Shown here: positions 31,901 to 41,758 of the stretch, piece after piece
Position numbering within the stretch: position 1 is the stretch's first letter
Layout: each line of letters opens with the position of its first letter
Origin: Asparagopsis taxiformis
Taxonomy: Eukaryota; Rhodophyta; Florideophyceae; Bonnemaisoniales; Bonnemaisoniaceae
DNA: 64,000 nt
Assembly (NCBI GenBank): GCA_030407315.1
Contig: JALQPE010001717.1
Location: 62,001 to 126,000 of the forward strand
Reading direction: 5' to 3'
Notes under the pieces: generated by a model
What the model saw: only the letters and a program-made list of their open reading frames with translations
What the model was told of the DNA's origin: nothing
Databases searched by the model: none
Position numbers and translations under genes: made by a program

Positions 31901-34022
31901 ATCCATTCAAGGCTTGCATCTCATCATCTGCATCCTTTTCAACAGCTCTTATGGTCCGCAAAACATTCATATACCTCCGTGAAGGCTCACTGGTCGCAAC
32001 ATGTTTGTGGCCATTGACATACTTCACACTCCACGATCGATTCTGCCGGAACCTCCAAGCATGGAACTCAGCAGCACACTTATTTATCCTTCGTTTCTCG
32101 ACACAAAGAAGTCTCAAATGTGTATGAAAGATCCGTGAAAGCTTCAGAGAGGTGACAGTGGGTGAACCATAGAAAACATTTTCGCTCCTTCCAAGTTCAT
32201 CCAGAAACTTCTCCAGTCTTCCTGCCACGAAAAAACAATCAGATAGATCGGGTTCGAAACGTGCGTTCTCTTCAGTAGTGCAATTCCCTGTAAATTGGGC
32301 TACATCGTTTTTGGCTCGTTCTCTTCCTTCCATGTTTTCTATTTTCGCTGAGACTTCATCTGAGGAGAGGAGGCTGTTTCCAGGACCTTCAAATGCTGTA
32401 TCCTCTTGATACATCTGCAATGTGTCGGGGTATTTTGGCCCATGTATTTTCGACTTTGTTAAGTTCTTTCCGCCTTTGTCGGTGGAGCCAGAGAGACGAG
32501 AGCCCTCAGATTCTGCACCCTGCTCCGGAAAAACAAATGTATTGTATAAATTCAATGCCCCGTGGTTACTCTTGTCGAATTTTCTGGCCCAGATCGGTGC
32601 GTCTACAGAGCAAGCACCGTTATTTGGCCCCACAGAAGCCTCAGAATTAGATCCGCTCTCAAGAGGGTTGAATACAGGGTTGTCACTCAATTTCAGGTCT
32701 TCAACCCTACCCTCTACCTCCATGTCTAATGTCTCTTCGTTCGCTTGGACGAATTCTTCACTGCATGAGCCCTTTAGCTCCTGCACTGGGTTCGCTGTAA
32801 TCCTCCCTACGTCACCCGAAACTGCATTCATTGGCGTAGAATATTGCTCGGGAATAGTATTACAAAGTGATCCCAATTCCTTGATGACAGTTTCCTTAGA
32901 CAACTCTGCTTCGGAAGCGAATGACTTGACACTCTCATAGCATTTAGAATTGCCTTTACAAAGCACGGAACTGCTGCCCATATGAAAGTTGAACATAAAA
33001 TTTGTCATATCAAAGCTCACAAGCACTTCTTGATCTGGAGCAGAGCTTTCTGCGCTGTCCGCATCGATAACATCTGAGGATTCATCTCTATCGCCATCCA
33101 GGTCGATTACCATATCGCTTGGAAGCTCAGAATGAGCATAATTCATGAAAATCCCTCCGGGAAGAAGAGAACTCAAATGCCTGCAGACCGCGAAATCATC
33201 AATTGCTTTTTCATTTCTGGAATCTGAGCCCATTTGGATAACAGTTTTTACCAGCTTACGTGCACATATTTTCCGTATCTTTTCTGTCAGCTCGGAAGAA
33301 TAAACAGCGTAGTTCTCTTTCGGCATGTCCCCATGAGATATGGAAAAGGTTTGGAAAGCAGATATAACATAAAAGCCGCAGCTGTAGACGTCTTTTTGAG
33401 ATTCATATTCCAACACGTCTAGAATGTAGTTCTTCCTTTTCGGTTTCCATATTACATCACCTGGGATCTCTGTTAGCACTGCAGATACAAATTTCAACAG
33501 GTTTTCAGGGGGCTCAAAGTTTCCGCTATCACCCCAAAATATTTCACCGCAACCAGGTTCGTTCTGGCAAGGGATACAGAACACCGCTCCCCAATGTTGT
33601 CTTCTAATATTGATGGGGATCAATAACGAGAACCCAGTCTCATGGTTCAGCCAAGAATCCAGTATGCTGTTCTTGATATTCTCAAAGGTCGGATCTCTTG
33701 CGTCTAGCTCGTCACCATCACGGAATTTTGCAGCACCGGCACTGAAAAACTGCCCAGTGCTACATCCGAAGACAAACACATTCTCCGAAAATTTGAGTTC
33801 GGTCATACCAGCGAGAAGGAGATGATCTTCAAGCATCTCTGCTTCTCTGCAATGCTCTATCCATGGTTTTGCATCATCGGAAGGTACCGATGTTCCCAAA
33901 AGCTTCGTGAGGTACTTGCTCATTACGTCTCTTTCTCCTTCTGTCAACCCGAAATTCCAATTCTTCAGTCTCTCAAAGAATCTTTGTATGGTTTTTTTCT
34001 TTCTGGTTTCATCACTTTCCAT
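28977..34022 (-). CDS. MULE transposase with N-terminal Ulp1-like (C48) peptidase
   Basis: 1,681 residues from ATG 34022 (the frame extends two codons upstream to a GTG only). Residues 130-220 form a Ulp1/SENP-like peptidase: His143 (QHWGAV), Asp165 (GDSG), Gln209 and Cys215 (YSCGFY). A low-complexity linker follows, then a FAR1-like Cys/His zinc region (about 860-945). The MULE DDE domain has first Asp near 1070 (SVDCKS), second near 1130 (ALDQDSAG) and the following ILLDEWHLN. A SWIM zinc finger (CKC...CPH) is near 1440-1460, and the C-terminus is basic. Plant Kaonashi-type MULEs also carry Ulp1-like peptidases. No internal stop, so it may be functional. Confidence 0.85.
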   Translation of the reverse strand: MESDETRKKKTIQRFFERLKNWNFGLTEGERDVMSKYLTKLLGTSVPSDDAKPWIEHCREAEMLEDHLLLAGMTELKFSENVFVFGCSTGQFFSAGAAKFRDGDELDARDPTFENIKNSILDSWLNHETGFSLLIPINIRRQHWGAVFCIPCQNEPGCGEIFWGDSGNFEPPENLLKFVSAVLTEIPGDVIWKPKRKNYILDVLEYESQKDVYSCGFYVISAFQTFSISHGDMPKENYAVYSSELTEKIRKICARKLVKTVIQMGSDSRNEKAIDDFAVCRHLSSLLPGGIFMNYAHSELPSDMVIDLDGDRDESSDVIDADSAESSAPDQEVLVSFDMTNFMFNFHMGSSSVLCKGNSKCYESVKSFASEAELSKETVIKELGSLCNTIPEQYSTPMNAVSGDVGRITANPVQELKGSCSEEFVQANEETLDMEVEGRVEDLKLSDNPVFNPLESGSNSEASVGPNNGACSVDAPIWARKFDKSNHGALNLYNTFVFPEQGAESEGSRLSGSTDKGGKNLTKSKIHGPKYPDTLQMYQEDTAFEGPGNSLLSSDEVSAKIENMEGRERAKNDVAQFTGNCTTEENARFEPDLSDCFFVAGRLEKFLDELGRSENVFYGSPTVTSLKLSRIFHTHLRLLCVEKRRINKCAAEFHAWRFRQNRSWSVKYVNGHKHVATSEPSRRYMNVLRTIRAVEKDADDEMQALNGFTTSMTTLLPRLPSVIRKQRVQSRNKKDYNADIKNSNSRQNSKGPVLPPNPDDSQLELPTQGTGDHAYAQCLSENTGSSSKRDADNVFVQEESIKDGGTQGKNSEPEKERIDQKKLELEQKEIECTVGEAMLTIGRLHDGIDTDSGGLISSLRHISESFGYRLIIRSSQYFDSLKERIDSVVLVCKEQHLKCPFKFKIRGKIICKPQTAVESDENAAEKKDSVSPLVIRHSFTLLDGTHCHHPSQKVMRATIPPEAIQEALSMSRTSYLGCADIVRYLQDKYDIILHRDRFRKFLWYNFRREHPLNTDCMRLFQSLSSLHNENPRTYFRIRLNTDFSLHSICWALPQWRDMYEQDGIFPGISVDCKSVSNVYGLPMIGFAGRTNEGHNAIYMVGLLSDETEQSLFWAMNEFRTMCPCDPNVVALDQDSAGIRAAQRVWPKSHILLDEWHLNVNQMKNVAAFFAQHGNLEMQQRCARGNDIFKRPTISEDTMQDSSNAPSCIGHMSKDLYQLRRSPSEEIFLARRSGFESLYFAEMQSTKYPRWYTLLYYKLKDYVVHCYNRTKCGLRFLFQGSGYTECFNAIFRSEIMKRRVPLGEIPIELHKYTHRLEEERLLKSDSISKSLSKQVYTAGLKRGPELERFMRTYTEYSIRKLIDLSYVPSIDWRITGHEIVNRGEHMDGVETKNGQSGGKPRDLQSLGNCVLFFLEKQSDSRVLEQQVFVWASVSRHLVVWCKCSFFRTSGLPCPHAMRVIVLFPEYSNNTNIKGTLETTANIDVQTCIHVYWMRERRKWVDSVHMCRMDHPRPHHNSGNCTEDADEGVTTEGPNSSELKKAMKYSDLKARFDQIFRATEMLGDEATLALDSLMKLVLSQVSRGEKPGSGVSIDCPLRLPWQLGNRNNWRLKEPKLFQLDGESIGTAPNQMILNPPLKVRRVSLKRKTGFYDKYKSKSGHKSKSKRNSTANSHTVSKAKSKLT

Positions 34023-34936
34023 TTTCACTTCTGGGTAATGTGATGACCGTTTTCAAAGATAGAATTTGAGAAAGCGAGATAATCGAAATGTCAGTCAGCA
34101 TATTTTCATCTGTTCACGTATTCGCATGTAACGGAGAGGTAGTTGGTACTCACTTTTCCATTCAAATGGAATCAACAGGGTGGTTATTTTTGTGAGAACG
34201 TGCGATAATATTCGTATTCTCGCTTCAATTTGACAATGATTTCGCCAGCTAGTTCGTCAGAGTAACAGCTTATTCGTTTTATCGCTTTTCTGTTGTGGCG
34301 CACGCAGTGAAAGAAAACGCGGAGTACTGGGTTTTATCCAGAGGCTGGATTCTCGATACGGAGCAGCAGCGTGTTCGTATTTTCGCTTCGGCCTTGCGTA
34401 CAAGCTCCACCCGTGCGAAACTTGTTCGCGGCACTGCTTTGATGTTGTAGTGCGCCTAATGCAGGGAAGACGTGACGTAATGGTTTTCGATCGCCGTCAG
34501 CGAGACAAGGTATGTTCTCGGCGGTGGGTAGATAGTCGACGGGAACACTGGATCAAAACAGTGCGCCAAAATGTCCACTCGGTCCGTGTAGGACCGTTGA
34601 TGGAAATGGTCCACTAGCGCCGCGGCGGCGGGCGAAAATGGGTTTTCACTTTTGTTTTATTTTCCGAAACGCAATTGTCACGCGGCACCGTAACGCTTGA
34701 GCACGGCTTCGCCCAATGTCGATTCTGGGCTAATTTGGGGGCCATGCAGAGAGGGTGTTTTTTGCAATAATTTTTCTCTCGACCAATTAGAAAGCTCCCT
34801 GAGTTGGACGAAAGGCTGCGATTGGTGGGAGGGAAGTAGTTGGACGAAAGAATTTGATTGGCCGCACAAGCTGGACGAAATCACGACGGAGCGTGTCTTA
34901 TATACAGATATACTCTGAGTAGATTTGGACATAACC
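33692..34936 (-). repeat. Right 1,245-bp terminal inverted repeat of the MULE
   Basis: Reverse complement of 27239-28483. It contains the start of the functional-length transposase gene. Confidence 0.9.
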
Positions 34937-34945
34937 GTTTTCACT
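34937..34945. repeat. 9-bp target-site duplication (right) of the MULE
   Basis: GTTTTCACT, identical to 27230-27238. On the minus strand it codes Ser-Glu-Asn of the NLR. Confidence 0.9.
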
Positions 34946-36382
34946 AATAAGATCGATGTAAAATACACCTCCACTATCTTTTGCAAGCCACAGGCGAGAC
35001 GTGTTGTGGCAATAATGCGAGCAATGAACGTCATCCTCCAGGGTGGCTACGACGAAAGATTTTTCTTTGTGCTCACACGTCACCATGCCATCCCATTCCA
35101 CACTGAGAGCCGACGATTGCGCTTCACAATTCATTCTCGGCCCTATACTGATCTTGCATGCATTACTCTCGCCATCAACCTGTAACTCGCTCGTCAGAAC
35201 TTCTCCTGAAGATATGTTCCAGGATATCGGTTTGCTCGTCATTAATCTCGTCATACCATCTTCTCCCACGAGCGTCACATTTGCGATAACAGATACAGCA
35301 GACCCATCCGAGCTGAACCACAACGACTTGATAGATGTATGTGGGTTGTAGCTTACCAGACCACCGGAATCATCTGGAGCTTCAGGGCATGATGAATTCC
35401 CTTCTTGGTTTCGGATTGAAGCCAATGCCAATTGCTGCAGATCGGAGAGGGTGCGCAGCAAGAATCCATATGAGTTATAGATACGCAATTCACATTTGCC
35501 TTTCACAGAAACGGCGACCAACTTGCGATTGTTCGACACAACGAATTTATTTGGCCAACGTTCGAGGTTCCCAATGTAGACAAATGAAACAACGTGATCG
35601 ATACGATTAGACACGTCACACACATCGCGTATTTCCAGGCACTTCAGTTTGACATTTAATGTCAAAATCGTTGCGTCATCATCGGAAAATGCGAAGTAGT
35701 TCACATCAGGCAGCACTGCATCGACAAGCTCGGCATCAATGTCAACAGCTCGCGCGTCCCAGACATGTATCCGGTGCGATTGCAAGGCGAACAATTCCAA
35801 GTCATCACCAATGCCGAGCGACTTAACGGATCTCATTGTGGAGTGGCAAAGCGTGTGGACCAGTGACACATTTCTACCGCCATTGCTCAATCGCCACACA
35901 CATATCGCACCGTGCCGATCCGCAGAATACAACGCATTCGCGTCACCGCTAAACAAAACGCGTTCCACCTGGTAGCTGTGTTCATCAGAAGAAGACCATA
36001 GTTGTTCACGCGTCTCCAAATTGAATATTCGAACCCTTTGATCATTCGATCCAGAGGCCAACAATCGCCCATCGCCGCTCAAGGCAACACTGTTCACCCA
36101 AAGTTTGTGTTCCCCTAGCTCGTTTTCAGTGTTTTCGAAATTCAATGCGTCCCAAACACGGATTGTTCCGTCCCATGAACCCGACACGACGACATCCCCG
36201 CTCTGTCCAGCCGTTAACGAGCTCACAACCCCGTTATGCGCAGCGACAGTTTGGATAGTACGCTCACTTTCCACGTTTATCACCATCAGTCGTCCTACGT
36301 CAGTCCCGAGAACGACTCTCCCCAGCTGTGGTAATACTTGCATGCACCAGATTTTCTCATGTTCCTGTAACTCTTCTGCCTG
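34937..36382 (-). pseudogene. Copy C piece 3: WD40 repeats
   Basis: It holds most of the WD40 region (GSWDGTIRVWD, SNDQRVRIFN, DRHGAICVWR) and the linker up to YIDLISEN, where the MULE sits. The open frame runs on into Copia and MULE sequence at its ends, which is not NLR coding. Confidence 0.85.
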
Positions 36383-36490
36383 TGACGAATAACTTATACT
36401 TTACAGCACTACTTACAGTAGATACTCAGTACTTAACCGTACGGCGACGACCTCTCAAGAAAAATAAAGGGCAGACCATTTTGTCTCACA
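36383..36490 (+). repeat. Copia 1 5' LTR (108 bp)
   Basis: It matches the 3' LTR except that 44 bp are missing after CGAATAAC. It contains an AATAAA near its end. Confidence 0.9.
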
Positions 36491-36503
36491 GGTTATGTGC
36501 CCA
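36491..36503 (+). promoter_or_regulatory. Primer-binding site of half-tRNA-iMet type
   Basis: GGTTATGTGCCCA directly follows the LTR. It is complementary, with one mismatch, to the anticodon stem-loop of eukaryotic initiator tRNA-Met, the site used by Drosophila copia and Ty5. Confidence 0.6.
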
Positions 36504-36742
36504 AACGCTCACCACTGCAAACCTCCATCCATCCACTCCACCGATCCACAATCAGCCCACGCTGCCATCTTCGCCTAAGATCATTACTCGAAAAGTGTGA
36601 TCCACCTCTCCTTTGCCACGGCGACACGCTGTCTATACTCGAAAAGTCAGACACCTGCACATCAGTTGTTAACTCAGAAACAACTTTCACATCACAGCTC
36701 CAAAAGCTTGATAGCATCAACGTGACCATACTCACACTCATC

Positions 36743-39700
36743 ATGGATAACAACATCCACAATTCCCAGTTACCTGTCCCGATCCAGCATCAATTCGAAA
36801 TACCGGCACTCACATATGGCAACTTTGTACCCTGGAAAATCACAGTTGAGCATTTTGCCAGGGCACAAGATGTACATGCCTACCTGTTTCAAGCTCCACC
36901 CTCCCCTTCGGACTCAAACACAGCCGTCATTCAAACCACGAAATATACGCAAGCACAACTTCTGGTTCTGTCCACTCTATCCCCAGAGATCATGCAGCTA
37001 TTCACAGACAATGAATTGAACGGTCCTATCCACAACCTCTATAACAAAATTCGAATCAAGTTGACAACTATCAACCCAGAACACACCCCTGACAATTTAC
37101 GCAGAAAAGCTCGTGAGATCTCATGGGATCCATCTCTTCCCATCACAGAGTACATCAACAAACATCGCGATCTACGCAACATTATGATCCGTTCTGCATA
37201 CCCTGATATTGAAAATGACAAGACCACACTTAACTTCGTTCTGGAGGGTCTTGAACCTTACAGTGAATGGACTACATTTCTGCAGACCATCTCAACCCAC
37301 ACAGACCTGCACCCTACCAACCCCCTCACATTGGACCAAATCATAACCATGCTTATCAAACATGATGACATCCGCCATCGTGCTTTACCACAACCCGTTC
37401 TACCATCACCAAACCCGTCCACAAAAAACAGACGCCATCACAAACACGAGTCACGGCGCCCCACCCGAAACCATCCGACACAGTCCCCTTCGCATACCTT
37501 TCATCCCTCCAACAACATTCCCCGCCCTCCTGGTCACCGCGGAAGATGGTGCAAGCTCCATGGCACCAGCTCACATGACACTGAATCATGCAAGTTACAC
37601 AAGATGTTCCTCAGCTTTGTCAATTCAAATGACCAGAAACCCAAGCCTCAAGCCCACAATGCTGCTCACACACGGAACCCACCCACAGACCTTGGGGAAC
37701 AATACACCAATGCTTCCCTGTCCGACTCCGACGTAAGTTCAGATGCAACCATGTCATACATCTTAGATTCAGGTGCAAACCCCACTCACCTAACCGCTCC
37801 CTCTCCAGACATCCCTGTAACCAACTCGGAAACGATATGTGCCAACGGCAGCCCTTCGAAGATTACCCACCGAGGAAAAACTGAACTACCTATGTCATCC
37901 AACATCAGTCTCCCAGCCCATGAGGTGGTAGTTAAGCCCTCTTTAACAAACAATCTCCTGTCTGTTGGACAGCTGGCTCATCACCACGACATCCTATTTC
38001 AAAATGATAAGGCTTACATAAAAAACCGATCTTCACCTCCCAATCCGGATGAAACCATTCAAACGGCACACAAATCCAATGACAGTCTTTACAGACTGCA
38101 TGCAACACGAATCTCCTCACGATTCCAAGCCACCAAACGCTACCGACGCAACTCGTCCAAACGTATCCCATCTCATAACAATGCAGCCCGCGCAATCCCA
38201 TCCCGCATCAAACGGACTGAACGTAAATTGTCATCAACAAACACGCCACCTGCACAAACACCAAGGGTTCCCAACAAACCGCTCCGAAAACCACAGAGAT
38301 CAAAACTCACTCACACTACAACCATCCTCAAAAAATCGATCAGCAAAAAACCGCCACCCGCTAAATCAACAGTACGCACACGCACTCACAAACGCACCAA
38401 AACTGACCTACCATCCACCATCAAAGATTATCACAAATGGCATCTCAAGCTGAACCACATGCACCCATATAAGATACATTACATGGCCAAAAATTCCCTA
38501 GTCCCTCATATGCCTCCCACCCTCCTACGAACACCACCTGCTGATTTTTCATGCTCTGGCTGCGCAGCTGGCAAACAGCATGCTGCGCCATTCCGCAGAC
38601 GTAAACGCACTGCACCCATTGGGACACATCTGCATACGGATGTTTGTGGACCTATGCCCACCACATCCAGCACCGGAAATCGCTACTTCATCACATTTCT
38701 AGATGAAGGCAGTCGCTATCTGACCATCAACTGTATGCAATTTAAATCCATGGTTGGCTCTCTCCTAACCCATCACATCACATCCACTGACACCCACACC
38801 CCACACAAAATCACACACTTAACTTCTGACAACGCTTTGGAGTATCATACCACCCACCTACAACACTTCTACTCCAGTCACCACATCCAAACTCATCCCA
38901 CAATACCGCATACTCCCCAAGAAAACTCCCTGGCGGAACGAGTTAATAGAACCATCATGGATACAGCACGCGCTACATTACTCACTTCTGGACTTCCTAC
39001 CACACTTTGGGACTTTGCCACTCTCGCTGCCGCGGACACATACAATCATACCCCCCACAACTCACACGGACAACTCCCCGCTGCTCTATTCTACCATACT
39101 ACTCCAGATGTTTCCACTTTACTTCCATTTGGAACAACCGGTCATGTCCTCAACATAACCCCGCAAAACAAACTCGCACCACGTGCCAAACTAGTGCACT
39201 ATATAGGCCGGGCAGACTATCGTCATTACCATATTTTTGATCCTACCACTAATCAAGTTTCAAGCTGTAGAGCTGCAGACTTCTCTGCATACGACCCTGA
39301 TCATGACCCCGTTGTCACTAGCTCCACCAGCACCACAGCATATAACAGTGTACACAATGACTCATACACAGAACCTAAAAATGTCAAACAGGCAAGAAAA
39401 GCTCCAGATGCTGCTGCATGGGAAACTGCATGGAATGCAGAGCTCGATAGCCTTGAATCCCGTGGCGTACTCACATACATCCCCTCCTCAGACGTACCTC
39501 CTGGCATCAAACTAATACCTGTACAAACTGTCATGAAACTAAAAAAAGACAGTGATGGCTCTCCCACTACACGCAAAGTTCGCTGCACAATACGTGGAGA
39601 CCTGCAAATATCTGGCTTACATTATGACCCCAACGACTTGGCAAGTCCTGTAGCCAGTCGTGACGCGATCCGCACAGCCATTGCCATCGCAGCCGCGCAC

Positions 39701-40963
39701 GAATTCCAAACATACCACTGGGACCTTGAGTCCGCGTTCCTCCACGAACTTTTCACGGAAGATCGAAATATTTTTCTACATCAACCGAAACGGTTCGATG
39801 GTACGGTCAAATACCCACAACATGTTGCCAAACTTACAGGCAACATGTATGGGAGCAAACAGGCATGCAAAATTTTTACAGAAGGCCTTGCAGACTTTCT
39901 AACAATCTCTGACTTCTCCCGTCTTGCCTCCGACACATGCTCCTTCATACTACGCTGCAAATCTGACCCAAAACAGTTTGTACTCCTGGTGATTACAGTA
40001 GACGATTTCCTAGTTGTCACTAACAGCCCCACACTCACCAAAAAGGTCAAAAACCGTATCCGAGAAAAGTACCAATTGAAAGACCTAGGTAGGGTCGAAC
40101 ACATTTTAGGTTGGAAAGTTACACACACCACACGCGGGATATCAATATCACAACCTGGCTATGTGGACACCCTCCTCCAACGATTTGGTCAAACACATGC
40201 CACACCATCCAAATCCCCCATTGCATCAGAGCTACTTTCTGAAAAACATCAACACAGCGACAATCTGGACACAAATCGCTATGACTACAAAAGCCTCATC
40301 GGCTCTCTTCGGTACCTATGTGATTCCACCAGACCGGATATTGCCTTCATAGTCGGGCTCTTAGGTCGCTTCTCCCAGGCGCCCACCACACATCATTGGA
40401 AAGCAGCAATTCGTGTCCTGCTCTATCTCAAATCCACGGCGACAACTGGGATCACATACTCTAAAGGCCTTAACTCAGGGCTTGTTGCCTATTCAGATTC
40501 GGACTTCGCCGCCTGCCCTAACACCCGCCGCTCCACTTCAGGCTCTATTATCTTTTACAACGGCTCGCCCGTGTCTTGGCAATCCCGCCGCCAACGCCAT
40601 GTCGTCACCTCCACACATGCAGCAGAATATGTGGCTGGTTTTCAAACCACAATACTCGTCCGATCGATGTCTAATTTCCTATTGGAACTCGGTGAAACTA
40701 TTGACACACCAATTCCGCTTCACATCGATAATGCCGCTGCTATCGTAACTGCTAAATCTAAATTTCCGACGCCAGCCTCGCGCCACATAGACGTCAAATA
40801 CCACTGGCTCCGCGAGCAGGTTGAAAACAAGTTTATAATGCCTACTAAGATCGCATCGTCAGACAACCCAGCCGACATCCTCACCAAGGCTCTAAAGCCT
40901 AGTCAGTTCACGGCCAAAATCCATCTCCTTCGCCTAGATTCGCCTTCAGCGCGCGGCGACTGA
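36743..40963 (+). CDS. Copia 1 Gag-Pol polyprotein
   Basis: 1,406 residues from ATG 36743 (MDNN); the frame further upstream has no better ATG, and Copia 2 also starts MDNN. In order: Gag, a CKLH...H...C zinc knuckle variant, protease (LDSGANPTH), integrase HHCC (HLKLNHMHP...CSGC), the integrase core (HTDVCGP, TSDNALEY, NSLAERVNRT), reverse transcriptase (ITVDDFLV) and RNase H (AYSDSDFAAC, then HIDNAAA and SRHIDVKYHW). The stop TGA is the first three bases of the 3' LTR. Integrase before reverse transcriptase is the copia order. All motifs are present, so it may be active. Confidence 0.92.
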   Translation: MDNNIHNSQLPVPIQHQFEIPALTYGNFVPWKITVEHFARAQDVHAYLFQAPPSPSDSNTAVIQTTKYTQAQLLVLSTLSPEIMQLFTDNELNGPIHNLYNKIRIKLTTINPEHTPDNLRRKAREISWDPSLPITEYINKHRDLRNIMIRSAYPDIENDKTTLNFVLEGLEPYSEWTTFLQTISTHTDLHPTNPLTLDQIITMLIKHDDIRHRALPQPVLPSPNPSTKNRRHHKHESRRPTRNHPTQSPSHTFHPSNNIPRPPGHRGRWCKLHGTSSHDTESCKLHKMFLSFVNSNDQKPKPQAHNAAHTRNPPTDLGEQYTNASLSDSDVSSDATMSYILDSGANPTHLTAPSPDIPVTNSETICANGSPSKITHRGKTELPMSSNISLPAHEVVVKPSLTNNLLSVGQLAHHHDILFQNDKAYIKNRSSPPNPDETIQTAHKSNDSLYRLHATRISSRFQATKRYRRNSSKRIPSHNNAARAIPSRIKRTERKLSSTNTPPAQTPRVPNKPLRKPQRSKLTHTTTILKKSISKKPPPAKSTVRTRTHKRTKTDLPSTIKDYHKWHLKLNHMHPYKIHYMAKNSLVPHMPPTLLRTPPADFSCSGCAAGKQHAAPFRRRKRTAPIGTHLHTDVCGPMPTTSSTGNRYFITFLDEGSRYLTINCMQFKSMVGSLLTHHITSTDTHTPHKITHLTSDNALEYHTTHLQHFYSSHHIQTHPTIPHTPQENSLAERVNRTIMDTARATLLTSGLPTTLWDFATLAAADTYNHTPHNSHGQLPAALFYHTTPDVSTLLPFGTTGHVLNITPQNKLAPRAKLVHYIGRADYRHYHIFDPTTNQVSSCRAADFSAYDPDHDPVVTSSTSTTAYNSVHNDSYTEPKNVKQARKAPDAAAWETAWNAELDSLESRGVLTYIPSSDVPPGIKLIPVQTVMKLKKDSDGSPTTRKVRCTIRGDLQISGLHYDPNDLASPVASRDAIRTAIAIAAAHEFQTYHWDLESAFLHELFTEDRNIFLHQPKRFDGTVKYPQHVAKLTGNMYGSKQACKIFTEGLADFLTISDFSRLASDTCSFILRCKSDPKQFVLLVITVDDFLVVTNSPTLTKKVKNRIREKYQLKDLGRVEHILGWKVTHTTRGISISQPGYVDTLLQRFGQTHATPSKSPIASELLSEKHQHSDNLDTNRYDYKSLIGSLRYLCDSTRPDIAFIVGLLGRFSQAPTTHHWKAAIRVLLYLKSTATTGITYSKGLNSGLVAYSDSDFAACPNTRRSTSGSIIFYNGSPVSWQSRRQRHVVTSTHAAEYVAGFQTTILVRSMSNFLLELGETIDTPIPLHIDNAAAIVTAKSKFPTPASRHIDVKYHWLREQVENKFIMPTKIASSDNPADILTKALKPSQFTAKIHLLRLDSPSARGD

Positions 40964-41112
40964 CGAATAACTTCCTTTAACGCGCTGCATCCAAATCTAA
41001 GCTCTTCCGAATAACTTATACTTTACAGCACTACTTACAGTAGATACTCAGTACTTAACCGTACGGCGACGACCTCTCAAGAAAAATAAAGGGCAGACCA
41101 TTTTGTCTCACA
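40961..41112 (+). repeat. Copia 1 3' LTR (152 bp)
   Basis: It has the complete form with the 44 bp absent from the 5' LTR. That segment lies between two copies of CGAATAACTT. Confidence 0.88.
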
Positions 41113-41239
41113 GCCTGAAAAGAATGTGATATCTTATAATCCTTCCAAACTATCACTTTCCCTGTCGAGCTGCACGAATATATTGTTCTTGATAAACGGT
41201 TCGAATATACATCCATTATGGATTCGTCGTTTTCGTATC
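41113..41239 (-). pseudogene. Copy C piece 2: short WD40 segment
   Basis: It codes about 41 NLR residues (SRTIYSCSSTGKVIVWKDY), matching SRLIYSCNSKGRVIIWKDY of copy A. Between Copia 1 and Gypsy 1, which inserted 127 bp apart. Confidence 0.85.
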
Positions 41240-41570
41240 TGTTACGTGGGAGCAGAGAATGGTACCAAGTCAGGTAACTAAAAGGCCGACACTTAACATC
41301 AGTTTGTAGTGTATTGCACCGCAGTGCAGCGTATTGCGTTGACATGCAATGCAGTTCCATCATGTGGAAATAATTTACAGAATGCAAAGGAGACAAACCA
41401 AAAGATTTCAGGAGAGTATGGGAGGAAGTGATTATCAACACTGGAACCACTGACAGTATAAATAGGTAGCAATGAATAGAGAGCAAAGAAGAGAGAAGGG
41501 AATGGAGCAGAAGAAGAGAGCAAGGAGAGAGTAAACAAACGGGAGTTTTACTTCATACCGGTATCTAACA
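41240..41570 (+). repeat. Gypsy 1 5' LTR
   Basis: 331 bp with TATAAATA at 41457-41464 as its likely promoter. A 12-bp palindrome AAGTTTAAACTT follows at 41573-41584; no clear tRNA primer site is seen. Confidence 0.9.
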
Positions 41571-41758
41571 ATAAGTTTAAACTTTTTGTGCTTGTGAACA
41601 GGTCTGCGGTGGTTGAAAGTCATTGTATTTGTTGAGAAGACCGTGTGCACTAATAGGTTGACTCTCAGTGATCAATATTGAGAGGCGATAACAATTGGCA
41701 AGTGGGAAGCGTAAGTGAGGGCGTCAATAACATCCAGTGAAACAAGTTGGATAACACG

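Larger units (their letters stand above)
27239..34936 (-). mobile_element. Mutator-like element (MULE), 7.7 kb, with 1,245-bp terminal inverted repeats
   Basis: It is flanked by GTTTTCACT duplications and has near-identical inverted arms at 27239-28483 and 33692-34936 (one difference seen at the third base: GGC against GGT). It encodes one large transposase on the minus strand that starts inside the right arm. The element sits in the gap between the WD40 and TIR regions of NLR copy C. Arm identity and clean duplications indicate a young insertion, possibly still mobile. Confidence 0.92.
36383..41112 (+). mobile_element. Copia (Ty1/copia) retrotransposon 1
   Basis: It starts TGACG and ends CACA, with GCCTG duplications at 36378-36382 and 41113-41117. 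LTRs are 36383-36490 and 40961-41112. The single long polyprotein frame is intact. Inserted between WD40 codons of NLR copy C, in the opposite orientation to it. Confidence 0.92.

Noticed and set aside
41055..41486. Minus-strand frame of 143 codons
   Set aside because: It joins antisense Gypsy 1 LTR, the short NLR piece and antisense Copia LTR; only 41113-41239 is real NLR coding.
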